Positions 45,077 to 56,288 of a stretch of DNA of 64,000 nucleotides are shown here, in pieces. The translations under genes and the position numbers were made by a program. Under the pieces are notes generated by a model, which worked only from the letters and a program-made list of their open reading frames with translations, did not search any database and was not told the DNA's origin. Numbering within the stretch: position 1 is the first letter of the stretch; each line of letters begins with the position of its first letter. Source of the DNA: Leucothrix arctica (GTDB lineage: Bacteria; Pseudomonadota; Gammaproteobacteria; Thiotrichales; Thiotrichaceae); NCBI RefSeq assembly GCF_003172895.1, contig NZ_QGKL01000024.1, positions 1 to 64,000 on the forward strand, given 5' to 3'.

Positions 45077-47575
45077 TTATTGGTCCTTCATCGCCAAACT
45101 TTTGCTGCGTGCATAGTCACTTTGCAGTGTGGCGACTTCTGCAACAGTGCTATGAGCAACCTCTTGTAAGAATGTCGCATCTTTTAGGTCTAAGCCCATG
45201 GTGTATTTAAGACCGACAGGAGACTCTTTATAAAGCATCGCATAAAACACGCTAGCAGCTAAATAAGTCCCCGCTCGGCTAGGGTGAATACCGTCTTTCG
45301 CATGTAGCGTTAAGTCAGGACGACGTTCAAGTGCACGCGCAAATGCGCTCCCGACGGGGACCAGTGTTGTCTCTAGTTCATGAGCGAGTTCAATATACCG
45401 TGGCTCTAGTTGTTTAATCATTTCAGGGCGGTGTTTGTAAGCCCAAGTCATGAATAACATAGGTTTAATCCCGCGTTCATGCAGTAACTCCAACGACTCA
45501 GACAAGGCCGACTTAAACGTCAGCTGTTTACTCTCATCAATCGCCTCGCGACTGTGTCCCTGCATGACGACGACACTCCAACCTTTTTTATGGGTCAGGC
45601 TGTCTAAACTAGCTTGCTGCTCAAACCAGTAGCCGCCAGCGATGGTCGCTGCACGAAAGTTGTAGTCCGCGAAGGCTTTAGTGCTCATGGTATTACGACG
45701 GAGCTGTTCGACGTGGTAGTGCAGGCTATTGTTGTAGTAGGTAAAACTATTGCCAATAAATAACACTTTTTTTGCTACGTCATTATTGGCGGTATCGACT
45801 GTTGAGTAGTTACCAATTTCATCAGACTCATCAATTTGCTGCTGATAGATGGCGAGCACTTCAAGTAAGCCTATCAATGCCGAGTTGTAATCAATCGCAT
45901 ATTCATTGACTGAGTAAGCACGTTCATTGTCGACGTAGCTCATCATGCCTTTGTTTTTAGGTGCGATGTTATCTTGCGCGGCATTATTTGGCCCGCCGAC
46001 CATGAGTCCCGGCAGGGTGCGTTTTATGGCACGGCCAAACAAGTGAACTGGGTTTTTGACAGCGTTCTCACCAACTCCCGTGACAAAGGATAAGTTGAAC
46101 GGGTTGCGCCCCATGATGAAATCCAATTGATCGATAGCAGCATTTAGGTACTTTTTATCACCACTCAAACGCCAAGCATGGGCAAGGGTAATCCCTTCTT
46201 CAGCGGTCATTTTGTTAGAGCCCCAGATAAATTTATCATTCGCCAAATTGAGCGAGGAGGCGGTTACTTTTTCGAGGAGCATGTCGGCACGAGCGATGAG
46301 TTTCTTTTGAATGTCCTCACGAATATCTTTTAACTCAGGCGTTGTATCCTGTTCCATCAAGTGCAGCAGCGATAAGGAGGATGCATCCTTCCACTCATAT
46401 AATGAGAATGTTTGTTCCGGCTCAAACGTTTTAATATATTCCAAATACGTTTGTTGATTTGTGGTTAAGAATAACTCTATTACAGCGGTTAGACGGTCAT
46501 CGTGATCGGTGTCCAGTTGCACTTCTTGATCGGTATCCGAACTGAGGTACGAGCCTGAACCCGAGTCATCTTCCTTTTTCCAGTCCACCGTTTGCTCTGA
46601 TTGGAACTTTAACCAACTCCAGCTTTTCTCAGCAGCAGTTAAGTAGCGTTTAGCGCGTGCTGCGTCACTACTTTTAAACACACGAGCGGCCATGGCCATG
46701 CTTGAAATAAACTTGCCTGTTTCGGGGGATGAAATACCGTAAACATAACGTGTTTGCGAGTCATCTTCGGGTGCAATTGCACTCGTCCATTTAGTCCCTG
46801 AAACTTTGCGATAAACCGCACCGTCGGAGCGCTGCATCTTGAGCATCCAGTCCAGTTCAACCGTTAATTCATCCAGCAAATCTGACTGCCCATTGCCTGA
46901 CTCAGGAATGGACAGAGCACCATCTGGGTATCGCTCAGGTGCCATTAAATAAAGGCTCATGAGTCGGTTGACCGTTACCGCAGCGGGTGCGATGTACTTG
47001 CCGTAGTCGCCCGCATCATGCCAACCGCCTGTTGCATCTCGGTGTTGGCCGTCTTTATTGGCCTCATCGTCACGAGGATAAACGCCGTCATCTAAGTGAC
47101 ACGCAAGATGGGATAAACCTGTCTCAGCATCTCGCAACTCATGACCACAGCGCTGTAAATAAAAACTCCGTAGCAGTAGGCGAGTGGCTTCTTTATAGGT
47201 GTTTTTGTCAATACTGAAGGTTGCAGAGCGAAGGTCATCGCCTTCCAAATAAAAGCGGCCGGTATCTTTAACGGCAGAGAGGTCTAGGACTTGCACGGTG
47301 CTGTCTTCTGGCCCGGTCACTGAGTCTTGTGCCGATAGCATTTGCACCAGTTCGCCATTTTCTGCATTGATCAATGCGATGGGTTCTCTGCCTGCTTTAT
47401 TCATGATCATTGCACGCTTTGGCCAGTCAGGATGGTAGCCCGCTTGGTTGACCACAATGACTGGTTTTATGCCTTCTGCATGCGCTTTAAAAGGCAGTAG
47501 CACTACCATAGAAAGCGTAACAAACAGCGCAGACAAGCGCACGCGTGAGGAAAGTTGCGTAGTAAGGTAACTCAT
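45077..47575 (-). CDS. Exported GH9 glycosidase fused to an SGNH-hydrolase domain
   Basis: An 832-residue exported protein from the ATG at 47575. After a signal peptide (ending KAHAEG) comes an N-terminal Ig-like domain (VNQAGYHPDWPKRAMI, about 35-130). A GH9 (alpha/alpha)6 catalytic domain (about 135-590) follows, with GGWHDAGDYGKYI for the nucleophile Asp, FIMGRNPFNLSFVTG, and VNEYAIDYNSALIGLL for the acid Glu. The last 231 residues are an SGNH-type domain: block I KVLFIGNSFTYYNN and the DGIHPS Asp-His. The GH9 part probably cuts beta-glucans; the second may remove esters. The TTG upstream (47632) is less likely as start. Confidence 0.87.
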   Translation of the reverse strand: MSYLTTQLSSRVRLSALFVTLSMVVLLPFKAHAEGIKPVIVVNQAGYHPDWPKRAMIMNKAGREPIALINAENGELVQMLSAQDSVTGPEDSTVQVLDLSAVKDTGRFYLEGDDLRSATFSIDKNTYKEATRLLLRSFYLQRCGHELRDAETGLSHLACHLDDGVYPRDDEANKDGQHRDATGGWHDAGDYGKYIAPAAVTVNRLMSLYLMAPERYPDGALSIPESGNGQSDLLDELTVELDWMLKMQRSDGAVYRKVSGTKWTSAIAPEDDSQTRYVYGISSPETGKFISSMAMAARVFKSSDAARAKRYLTAAEKSWSWLKFQSEQTVDWKKEDDSGSGSYLSSDTDQEVQLDTDHDDRLTAVIELFLTTNQQTYLEYIKTFEPEQTFSLYEWKDASSLSLLHLMEQDTTPELKDIREDIQKKLIARADMLLEKVTASSLNLANDKFIWGSNKMTAEEGITLAHAWRLSGDKKYLNAAIDQLDFIMGRNPFNLSFVTGVGENAVKNPVHLFGRAIKRTLPGLMVGGPNNAAQDNIAPKNKGMMSYVDNERAYSVNEYAIDYNSALIGLLEVLAIYQQQIDESDEIGNYSTVDTANNDVAKKVLFIGNSFTYYNNSLHYHVEQLRRNTMSTKAFADYNFRAATIAGGYWFEQQASLDSLTHKKGWSVVVMQGHSREAIDESKQLTFKSALSESLELLHERGIKPMLFMTWAYKHRPEMIKQLEPRYIELAHELETTLVPVGSAFARALERRPDLTLHAKDGIHPSRAGTYLAASVFYAMLYKESPVGLKYTMGLDLKDATFLQEVAHSTVAEVATLQSDYARSKSLAMKDQ

Positions 47576-47688
47576 GAATATATGACCGCTTAGTTCTTTA
47601 TTTTTAACTAGATTGCTAATTTTTAAAGCCAAGGTATCACGGTCAAAGTTGAAGCTAGATGAATAGGTTTTGGTTTTCTAATCAACCA

Positions 47689-48207
47689 TTAACTATTGAA
47701 GTGACTATTCAAAATGTCATTAATATTGTTTTCTGAGCCAACGTGTATCTCGATATAAAACATTTTAGCTATTTCAGTGGCTTCACGTTTGATGGCATCG
47801 CGCTCTTCTGAGGTGCTGTTGGTGTGACCTGAGCCTTGGTATTCAACCACGGCAACGGGCATGAGGTTGCTATTCGTTATGCAAAAATCGACACGTTTAG
47901 AGTTTATGTAGCGGTAGTTTTCCGAGTCTGCACTGAGTATTTCGCCAAGGCTGACCTGAGCAAATACCTTCATATTTCGCTCTTTGCAGTAATTGACTAA
48001 CTTCCAATAAACGTCTTCTTCTGACCTATTTAACAGTCGCTTCTTTTTAAAACTGCCGCGTTTCACCACCGCAAGTTCTTGTTGGTAGCGCTCGGGTGTT
48101 GGTGGTTGCAAAGGCGTCAGCAGGTTTGTTTGGCTGGTGCTGTTTTGAGATGGAGAGCAGCCAGTTAGAAAAAGAATAATTAGAATGGGTAGGAATTTAG
48201 TCATCAT
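47689..48207 (-). CDS. DUF2726 lipoprotein
   Basis: A 172-residue protein from the ATG at 48207. A lipoprotein signal (FLPILIILFLTGCSPSQ) is followed by a DUF2726 domain (RSEEDVYWKLVNYCKE, VFAQVSLGEIL, RVDFCITNSNLMPVAVVEYQGSGH), a fold related to the restriction-endonuclease superfamily. Catalytic-like residues (the D in RVDF and E-x-Q in EYQG) are present. DUF2726 is usually cytosolic, so the lipobox is odd. Function is unknown. Confidence 0.75.
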   Translation of the reverse strand: MMTKFLPILIILFLTGCSPSQNSTSQTNLLTPLQPPTPERYQQELAVVKRGSFKKKRLLNRSEEDVYWKLVNYCKERNMKVFAQVSLGEILSADSENYRYINSKRVDFCITNSNLMPVAVVEYQGSGHTNSTSEERDAIKREATEIAKMFYIEIHVGSENNINDILNSHFNS

Positions 48208-48462
48208 TTTCACAAAGGCTGAGTGGTCGTCGGGGAGGGGATTATTGATGTTTTGACTGAGGAAAACTATCACTGATATTCAGTCGTTTGTTGATACTTT
48301 ATCTTCGGGCTGATTATTGGTGATTTTATCTCTGAGTAAGCAGCTCGTCAGTGATATTTTGAGTATAGGATTATCAGTGTTGTTGGCTTAAATGATAGCT
48401 GTACAGTTCTAGTCGCTGTAATCAATACCTGCCGAGAATGCGATAAGTAGGTCTTTAATGCT

Positions 48463-48503
48463 AAAGAACCATGCTTAGGTACTACCCCAAGCATGGTTCT
48501 TTT
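48463..48503. terminator. Terminator after the NCS1 permease operon
   Basis: AAAGAACCATGCTT (48463-48476) pairs with AAGCATGGTTCTTT (48489-48502), a 14-bp perfect stem with A- and T-tracts at the ends. It closes the minus-strand pyrimidine operon and could act on both strands. Confidence 0.92.
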
Positions 48504-48536
48504 ATCTATCTAATCATCTAACTAGCGACGCTGGTC

Positions 48537-49988
48537 TTATGACTTTATTTTACCCGCGATGAAGTAAATGATGCCGCCCAATATTGAGCCTGTGAACCAA
48601 CCATAACTATAGAACCAGCTTAACTGGCCGCTCACTTGCGCAAAGATAGTCAGTGCAACAGGAATCAAAAATGCGGCAAAGCCAGCCCAGTTCCAAGCCG
48701 TGTAAACGCCTTTGCCGTGGTATAGCGCAGGTAGGTCTAAGGTCTGCTTACGAATAATAAAGTAATCAACAATCATGATACCAGCGATAGGCCCCAACAG
48801 ACTTGAGTAACCTAGTAGCCAGTTTGAGTACATGCTCTCAACACTCACGTCTGATGCGATAACGCCCAGCTTTCGTAGCAACTCCCAAGACATCATCACA
48901 ATACCGACTAAACCTGTCAGTAACACAGCCTTCGTATGGTTGATTTTCTTAGGTGCAATATTTTGAAAGTCATTCGTTGGTGAAACAATATTCGCTGCCG
49001 TATTAGTGGATAGCGTAGCGATGATAATTAATACCATTGCTGTGATAACCCAAAACGGACTCTCAATTTTACCGATCAGTGAAATCGGATCAGAGATCGT
49101 CTCGCCGACTAGTTGCTGTGAAGCAGCGGTCAAAATGACACCTAGCGCAGCAAACAAAAACATGGTCAATGGTAAGCCAACAATCTGACCCCAAATCTGA
49201 CTTTTTTGTGATTTAGCATAACGACTAAAGTCAGGGATATTCAACGATAACGTTGCCCAGAAGCCAACCATTGCCGTCAAACCACTAAGGAAGAAACCCA
49301 TAAATGGTGCGTCAGCAGGGCGGTTAGCAGGTTCAGCTAAAAGCTCAGTCAGTGATGCTTGAGGGTAAGCCCAAACAACCAAACCAACCGTAACAGCTAG
49401 AAGTAGTGGTGCAGACAGTGTTTCTAACCATTTAATAGACTCAGCACCACGCAGTACCACAAGAATATTCATCGACCAAAAGATAAAGAAACCGAGTACT
49501 TCACCGGTGCCACCGAGACTCGCCCAAGCGGGGAAAATAGCGGAGAGTAATAGGTGAATCGCGAGACCACCAAACAGTGTCTGAATACCAAACCAACCAC
49601 AGGCGACCACGGCTCGAATCAAACAGGGCACGTTGGAACCAACGATACCAAACGATGAGCGTAGGACAACAGGGAAAGGGATGCCGTACTTAGTACCCAC
49701 AAAAGCGTTTAAAATTAGCGGGATTAAAACAATGACGTTGGCAAGAAAAATAGTCCATAACGCTTCTGAAACAGATAGACCAAAATAGGCGGTCAGTACG
49801 CCACCTAAGGTATATGTTGGCACGCAAATAGACATACCCACCCAAAGTGCGGCGATGTTCCATTTTCCCCATGTGCGTTGGGCGATCTTAGTTGGAGCAA
49901 TATCCTCGTTATACCATTTGCTTGCAGTGACGTCTGCGCCAGCTTCGAGTTCAACGAACTCTCCCTGCATGACAGTTTTGCTTTCCAT
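48537..49988 (-). CDS. NCS1-family nucleobase:cation symporter
   Basis: A 483-residue, roughly 12-helix membrane transporter of the NCS1 family. Blocks such as WNIAALWVGMSICVPTYTLGG, GIPFPVVLRSSFGIVGSNVPCLIRAVVACGWFGIQ and SLNIPDFSRYAKSQ match uracil, allantoin and hydantoin permeases. It is the last gene of the reductive pyrimidine operon, so uracil and/or thymine import is the likely job. A terminator follows its stop. Confidence 0.93.
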   Translation of the reverse strand: MESKTVMQGEFVELEAGADVTASKWYNEDIAPTKIAQRTWGKWNIAALWVGMSICVPTYTLGGVLTAYFGLSVSEALWTIFLANVIVLIPLILNAFVGTKYGIPFPVVLRSSFGIVGSNVPCLIRAVVACGWFGIQTLFGGLAIHLLLSAIFPAWASLGGTGEVLGFFIFWSMNILVVLRGAESIKWLETLSAPLLLAVTVGLVVWAYPQASLTELLAEPANRPADAPFMGFFLSGLTAMVGFWATLSLNIPDFSRYAKSQKSQIWGQIVGLPLTMFLFAALGVILTAASQQLVGETISDPISLIGKIESPFWVITAMVLIIIATLSTNTAANIVSPTNDFQNIAPKKINHTKAVLLTGLVGIVMMSWELLRKLGVIASDVSVESMYSNWLLGYSSLLGPIAGIMIVDYFIIRKQTLDLPALYHGKGVYTAWNWAGFAAFLIPVALTIFAQVSGQLSWFYSYGWFTGSILGGIIYFIAGKIKS

Positions 49989-50090
49989 TTGCTACTTCTC
50001 CAGTGTTTAGGTGGTCTCAAGTTGGACGTATTTTTATCGTTTATAAGTACTGACTTCTTCTCCATTCCTGCACGAGCGTTGTTGCATGTA

Positions 50091-51335
50091 TTACGTTTGG
50101 TTGGCTTTTTCTAACATTGCATTGATGAGTACATTACAACCTGCAGTAATCCACTCAGGTTTAGCATCTTCAACTTCGTTATGGCTGATACCGTCAATGC
50201 ACGGCACAAAAACCATTGATGCAGGCGCGACTTGTGACATGTAGCATGCGTCATGACCTGCGCCAGCAACGATGTCGCGATTAGGGTAACCACATAAATT
50301 AGCGGCGCTACGCACAGCGTTAATACAGCCCTCGTCAAAAGGAACGGGCGCATAATAAAAAATCTGTTCAAGTGACTGTGTTAAGCCGATTTCTTCGGTA
50401 ATGGCGTCGATACTGGCGCGTAGCTCAGCGTCCATTTTACTTAGCATGTCATCTTCAGGGTGGCGCATATCGATAGTCAGAAATACTTCACCAGGAATCA
50501 CGTTGCGTGAATTTGGGTATGAGTTGATCATGCCAACGGTAGAGCAAGCCAGTGGCGCGTTATTTATCCCGACTTTGTTTACCGCATTAATAATACGGGC
50601 AGCACCTAACAAGGCATCTTTACGACGATCCATTGGGGTTGGGCCAGCATGAGACTCGACACCTTTGAGCGTTAGTTCGTACCAACGCTGACCTTGTCCG
50701 TGTGTAACGACACCAATGGGTAACTCTTCTTCTTCAAGAATAGGGCCTTGTTCGATATGAACTTCAAAGAATGCATGAATGTCTCGACCACCGACTGGCT
50801 CGTCACCTGCATAGCCAATACGTTCAAGCTCTTCGCCCATTGTTTTGCCGTCTTCATCAGCGCGGCTGAGGCCATACTCTAAATCAAACACACCGGCAAA
50901 CACGCCAGAGGCAACCATCGCAGGGGCAAACCGTGAGCCTTCTTCGTTGGTCCAAATAGCTGCTTCAATCGGGTGTTCTGTTTCAATATTTTGATCATTG
51001 AGGGAGCGGATAACTTCTAAACCAGACAGTACGCCGTAAACACCATCGAAGCGTCCACCCGTTGGTTGGGTGTCGATGTGGCTTCCTGTCATAACAGGTG
51101 GCAAGTCGTTATTTTTACCTGCACGTCGAGCAAAAACATTACCCATTTTATCTATCTTAATAGTACAGCCAGCTTCTTTGCACCAACTAACAAATAGGTC
51201 GCGAGCTTCTTTGTCCAAGTCAGTGAGTGCGAGTCTGCAACAACCTCCTTTTTCAGTAGCTCCGATTTTGGCTACTTCCATTAGGCTATTCCAGAGCCTG
51301 TCACCATTGATAGTTACTGCGGTTAGGTCGGTCAT
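50091..51335 (-). CDS. Beta-ureidopropionase / N-carbamoyl-amino-acid hydrolase (M20-type)
   Basis: A 414-residue Zn hydrolase that cleaves N-carbamoyl-beta-alanine (or the beta-aminoisobutyrate analogue) to the amino acid, CO2 and ammonia. The metal-ligand blocks are TGSHIDTQPTGGRFDGVYG and WTNEEGSRFAPAM, and HVEQGPILEEEE and AGAGHDACYMS are also typical of the HyuC/AmaB family. I chose the ATG at 51335, preceded by GGGAGCAG. It is the third enzyme of reductive pyrimidine breakdown. Confidence 0.92.
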   Translation of the reverse strand: MTDLTAVTINGDRLWNSLMEVAKIGATEKGGCCRLALTDLDKEARDLFVSWCKEAGCTIKIDKMGNVFARRAGKNNDLPPVMTGSHIDTQPTGGRFDGVYGVLSGLEVIRSLNDQNIETEHPIEAAIWTNEEGSRFAPAMVASGVFAGVFDLEYGLSRADEDGKTMGEELERIGYAGDEPVGGRDIHAFFEVHIEQGPILEEEELPIGVVTHGQGQRWYELTLKGVESHAGPTPMDRRKDALLGAARIINAVNKVGINNAPLACSTVGMINSYPNSRNVIPGEVFLTIDMRHPEDDMLSKMDAELRASIDAITEEIGLTQSLEQIFYYAPVPFDEGCINAVRSAANLCGYPNRDIVAGAGHDACYMSQVAPASMVFVPCIDGISHNEVEDAKPEWITAGCNVLINAMLEKANQT

Positions 51336-51364
51336 AAAACTGCTCCCTGTCATTATGTTATTTG

Positions 51365-52021
51365 CTAAGGCGGTGTACTCGTCAACCCCGCACTACTCAA
51401 AATCATCTGGTTTAACGCTTGTGTTTTTGCTTCAAACTCAGCGTCTGTAAATTCTTTGTTATTATTCAAAATCATCAGCTGAGACTTAAAATCCGCATAA
51501 TGCTGCGTGCTCGCCCAGATCAAATACAAAAATGCATTGGGGTCGCTGATGGTTATTTTTCCGTCTCTTTTCCACTTTTCTAAAACGGCAACACGTTCAA
51601 ACGTCCACTGGTTAAAGCTTTCAGAGAGTGATGGCTCCAACAAGGGCGCACCACTCATGATTTCTTTTGCCCAGACAGTCGAGCCATAAGGTCTATCTCG
51701 TGCGAACTGCATCTTTGCACGAACATAAGCGCTAATAGCCTGCTTAGGGTCATCACTACTTTCAAACTCGTCAGCGGCTTTTAGCCACGCATTCAACATA
51801 TTTTCGAGTATCAATTGGTACAGGTTCTTCTTCGATTTGAAGTAGTACATGATGTTTGATTTAGGCAACTCAGCAATATCAGCAATTAGCTGCATGCTGG
51901 CGCCCCCATAACCGTATTCAGAAAACATCCGCTCAGCGGCATCTAAAATCTTCGCTTCATTTTCCGTACGGATTTCAGCATTGGTTTTTTTAGTGGTAAT
52001 AGTTCTATCCTTTGGCAACAC
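51365..52021 (-). CDS. TetR-family regulator, RutR-like
   Basis: A 218-residue TetR regulator with N-terminal HTH (KILDAAERMFSEYGYGGASMQLIADIAELPKSNIMYYFKSKKNLYQ). The C-terminal ligand domain, including FLYLIWASTQHYADFKSQLMI, resembles RutR, which binds uracil or thymine. The GTG start overlaps preA by 17 nt, so it is inside the operon it likely controls. A near-perfect RutR operator lies before hydA, and derepression by pyrimidine base is inferred. Confidence 0.88.
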   Translation of the reverse strand: MLPKDRTITTKKTNAEIRTENEAKILDAAERMFSEYGYGGASMQLIADIAELPKSNIMYYFKSKKNLYQLILENMLNAWLKAADEFESSDDPKQAISAYVRAKMQFARDRPYGSTVWAKEIMSGAPLLEPSLSESFNQWTFERVAVLEKWKRDGKITISDPNAFLYLIWASTQHYADFKSQLMILNNNKEFTDAEFEAKTQALNQMILSSAGLTSTPP

Positions 52022-53312
52022 TCATTGGATTATTAGGGTGCGTTGTCCAATCAGCATGTTCACTACTAATAACTTTATTAGTTCGTAAGTCGACCTCGCC
52101 AGGTGCTTGAGACACCATCGTAATACAATTTTCAACGGGGCATAACGTTACACACAAATTACAACCGACACACTCTTCCTCTATCACTTCAAATTTACGG
52201 AAACCATCCACCATGTTTGTGATGGCTTGGTGCGAGGTGTCTTCGCAAGCGATGTGACACCGACCACATTGAATACACGCATCTTGATCGATGACGGCTT
52301 TATCCACGTGGTTTAAGTTTAGGTTTTGCCAATCAGTGACTGACGGAACGGCAACGCCGACTAACTCATCAACCGACGTCATGCCTTTCTCATCGAGGAA
52401 GCGGCTAAGGCCATCAATTAAGTCATCTACGATGTGGAAACCGTACAGCATGGCTGCGGTACAGACTTGAACGTTTGACGCACCCAATGCTAAGAAATCA
52501 ACCGCATCTTTCCAGTCAGTGACGCCACCAATACCGGAGATAGGCATTTGGCTTGTGCCTGGTGTACGTGCTATTTCTGCAACCATGTTTAGCGCAACCG
52601 GCTTAACCGCTTCACCACAATATCCGCCGTGACTACCTTGTGCGCCTGTCGTTGGAAACATTGTTAGGTTGTCGTAATCAACTCGCATAATAGAGTTGAT
52701 AGTATTGATCAAAGACACAGCATCAGCGCCACCGTCAACCGCTGCTTGAGCAGGGTGAAGTACGTTTGTGATGTTGGGTGTAAGCTTTACAATGACCGGT
52801 TTGGTTGCGTACTTTTTGCACCACTCAGTAGCTTGTTGAACGTACTCTGGGACTTGGCCCATTGCTGCGCCCATGCCACGTTCTGACATGCCGTGAGGGC
52901 AACCAAAGTTGATCTCGAAACCGTCAATGCCGGTCGCTTCAATCATGGGGATGTGCTTTGCCCAAGTTTCTTCGTTAAGCGGAAACATAACCGATGCGAT
53001 GATGGCGCGATCTGGCCAATCGAGTTTGCATTGACGCATTTCATCTAAGTTAACTTGTAACGGGCGGTCACTGATTAGCTCGATATTATTAAAACCAACC
53101 ACACGACCGTCGTTGCTTCGCATACCGGCATAACGTGGGCCGTTGACGTTGATTACGTTTGGATCTTCGCCAACTGTTTTCCAAACAACGCCACCCCAGC
53201 CTGCTTCAAAGGCGCGGTTTACGTTGTAGAGTTTGTCCGTTGGTGGCGCAGAAGCCAGCCAAAATGGGTTTGGTGAAGAGATACCTAGAAAGTTTGATTG
53301 TAGATTAGCCAT
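52005..53312 (-). CDS. preA: NAD-dependent dihydropyrimidine dehydrogenase, subunit PreA
   Basis: A 435-residue subunit. A dihydroorotate-dehydrogenase-like FMN barrel carries the active-site Cys in INFGCPHGMSERGMG. The C-terminal part has two [4Fe-4S] motifs, CIQCGRCHIACED and CVGCNLCVTLCPVENC. With PreT it reduces uracil or thymine to the dihydro form using NAD(P)H. It follows preT by 12 nt and precedes the TetR gene. Confidence 0.96.
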   Translation of the reverse strand: MANLQSNFLGISSPNPFWLASAPPTDKLYNVNRAFEAGWGGVVWKTVGEDPNVINVNGPRYAGMRSNDGRVVGFNNIELISDRPLQVNLDEMRQCKLDWPDRAIIASVMFPLNEETWAKHIPMIEATGIDGFEINFGCPHGMSERGMGAAMGQVPEYVQQATEWCKKYATKPVIVKLTPNITNVLHPAQAAVDGGADAVSLINTINSIMRVDYDNLTMFPTTGAQGSHGGYCGEAVKPVALNMVAEIARTPGTSQMPISGIGGVTDWKDAVDFLALGASNVQVCTAAMLYGFHIVDDLIDGLSRFLDEKGMTSVDELVGVAVPSVTDWQNLNLNHVDKAVIDQDACIQCGRCHIACEDTSHQAITNMVDGFRKFEVIEEECVGCNLCVTLCPVENCITMVSQAPGEVDLRTNKVISSEHADWTTHPNNPMSVAKG

Positions 53313-53324
53313 AGCGATGTCCTG

Positions 53325-54689
53325 TTAAGATTGAAAGTAAGCGTTGATTGATTGCGCAGCGACCTTGCCGTCTTGCACTGCGGAGACGGTCAAGTCGTTT
53401 CCACCTGCAACACAGTCACCACCTGCCCAGATTGTTGCAGCAGAGGTTTTGCCTTTTTCATCAACCAAAATTCGCCCCTTTTTCATGGCGATTTCACTTC
53501 CATCTAAATCATTAATCAGTAGCTTCTGACCAATCGCTTTGAACACGATACTTGCGGGTAATTCTTTGTAAGTATCCAGCTGTGTCAGTACACCATCACT
53601 ATTCGTTTGTGTTTCTCTGAAGCGCATTCCGCTCACATTGCCGTCTTCAACAAGTAAAGACTCTGGGCTTAGCGAGTAAAGGATTTTCACGCCATTAATT
53701 TGTGCATATTCTTGCTCATGTAGACTGGCGCCCATTTGAGATTGGTCACGACGGTAAACAATCGTCACATCAGCAGCGCCAAGTTTCTTCGATTGCACCG
53801 CGATATCTACCGCAGTCATACCACCACCAATAACGATGACACTATCTGCAACGGGCATTTCAGACGCATCGTCAAGCTGTCGTAGTGTTTCGATATAACG
53901 TACCGCGTCACTCACGCCTTTTACTGACTCGTTTTCAAGTCGTAGTGGGTTTACATCACCCAAACCAACACCCATAAATACTGCGTCATAATCAGACTCT
54001 AAAGACGCTAACGTAAAGTCATCCCCCATCGACTGACCGTACTTAATCTCTATGTTTCCAATCTCTAAAATGTAGTCGACTTCTTTTTGAGCGATGTCGC
54101 CCAGTGCTTTATAAGTCGCGATACCGTACTCATTCAAACCACCCGCTTTTGCGCGTTTTTCAAAAATAGTGACGCGATGACCTTGTCTAGCCAAGCCATG
54201 TGCACAAGATAATCCGGCAGGGCCTGCGCCGACAATAGCGACTTGTTTGCCTGAGTTTTTCTCAGGAACGAAGTATTGAATGTTTTCATTAATCGTTTTT
54301 TCGGTGGCGAAGCGCTGTAACAAACCAATCTTTACTGGCATCTCTTCGTGGTCATTTCGCACGCAGACTTGTTCGCATAATTCTTCAGTCGGACAAACGC
54401 GTGAACACATTGCGCCCATGATGTTTTCTTCTAATATTTTCTCAGCAGCACCGTTCGTGTTGCCTGAGCCGATACGTCTAATAAATTCTGGGATGTTGAT
54501 GCCGGTTGGACAGGCTGTCATACAAGGTGCGTCGTAACAAAAATAGCAGCGGTCAGCTTCTATAATTGCTTGGTTTTGGTTGAGTGGTTCTGCCATCTCT
54601 GTAAAGTTGTCGCGAATTTTTTTAGCGTCTAACTTTCCAGTGGTTGTCTCGGCTAAATTTAAAAACGCGTTGGCTGAAGACTGTGTCAT
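53325..54689 (-). CDS. preT: NAD-dependent dihydropyrimidine dehydrogenase, subunit PreT
   Basis: A 454-residue electron-input subunit, similar to the small subunit of glutamate synthase. N-terminal cysteines for Fe-S centres occur in YFCYDAPCMTACPTGINIP and MCSRVCPTEELCEQVC. FAD is bound by VAIVGAGPAGLSCAHGL and NAD(P)H by VIVIGGGMTAVDIAV. It takes hydride from NAD(P)H and passes electrons to PreA. It lies 54 nt downstream of hydA. Confidence 0.96.
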   Translation of the reverse strand: MTQSSANAFLNLAETTTGKLDAKKIRDNFTEMAEPLNQNQAIIEADRCYFCYDAPCMTACPTGINIPEFIRRIGSGNTNGAAEKILEENIMGAMCSRVCPTEELCEQVCVRNDHEEMPVKIGLLQRFATEKTINENIQYFVPEKNSGKQVAIVGAGPAGLSCAHGLARQGHRVTIFEKRAKAGGLNEYGIATYKALGDIAQKEVDYILEIGNIEIKYGQSMGDDFTLASLESDYDAVFMGVGLGDVNPLRLENESVKGVSDAVRYIETLRQLDDASEMPVADSVIVIGGGMTAVDIAVQSKKLGAADVTIVYRRDQSQMGASLHEQEYAQINGVKILYSLSPESLLVEDGNVSGMRFRETQTNSDGVLTQLDTYKELPASIVFKAIGQKLLINDLDGSEIAMKKGRILVDEKGKTSAATIWAGGDCVAGGNDLTVSAVQDGKVAAQSINAYFQS

Positions 54690-54743
54690 TGTTTACCTCA
54701 TGAATAACTTAATTTGAAAAACGTTTCGTCGATATCGATTAAG

Positions 54744-56195
<1,452 letters not shown>

Positions 56196-56222
56196 CTATG
56201 TAGAAACATTATTAAAAACTTC

Positions 56223-56238
56223 CTGACCACTTGGTCAG
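56223..56238. promoter_or_regulatory. RutR operator upstream of hydA
   Basis: CTGACCACTTGGTCAG is a perfect palindrome around CT/TT and matches the known RutR consensus TTGACCAnnTGGTCAA in its 14 central positions. Its placement before hydA, in an operon encoding a RutR-like protein, makes regulation by pyrimidine very likely. Confidence 0.9.
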
Positions 56239-56288
56239 TTGGTAATTAAAATAGCGCCCGATATTAATGTTTGTCAAGGAATTATTAT

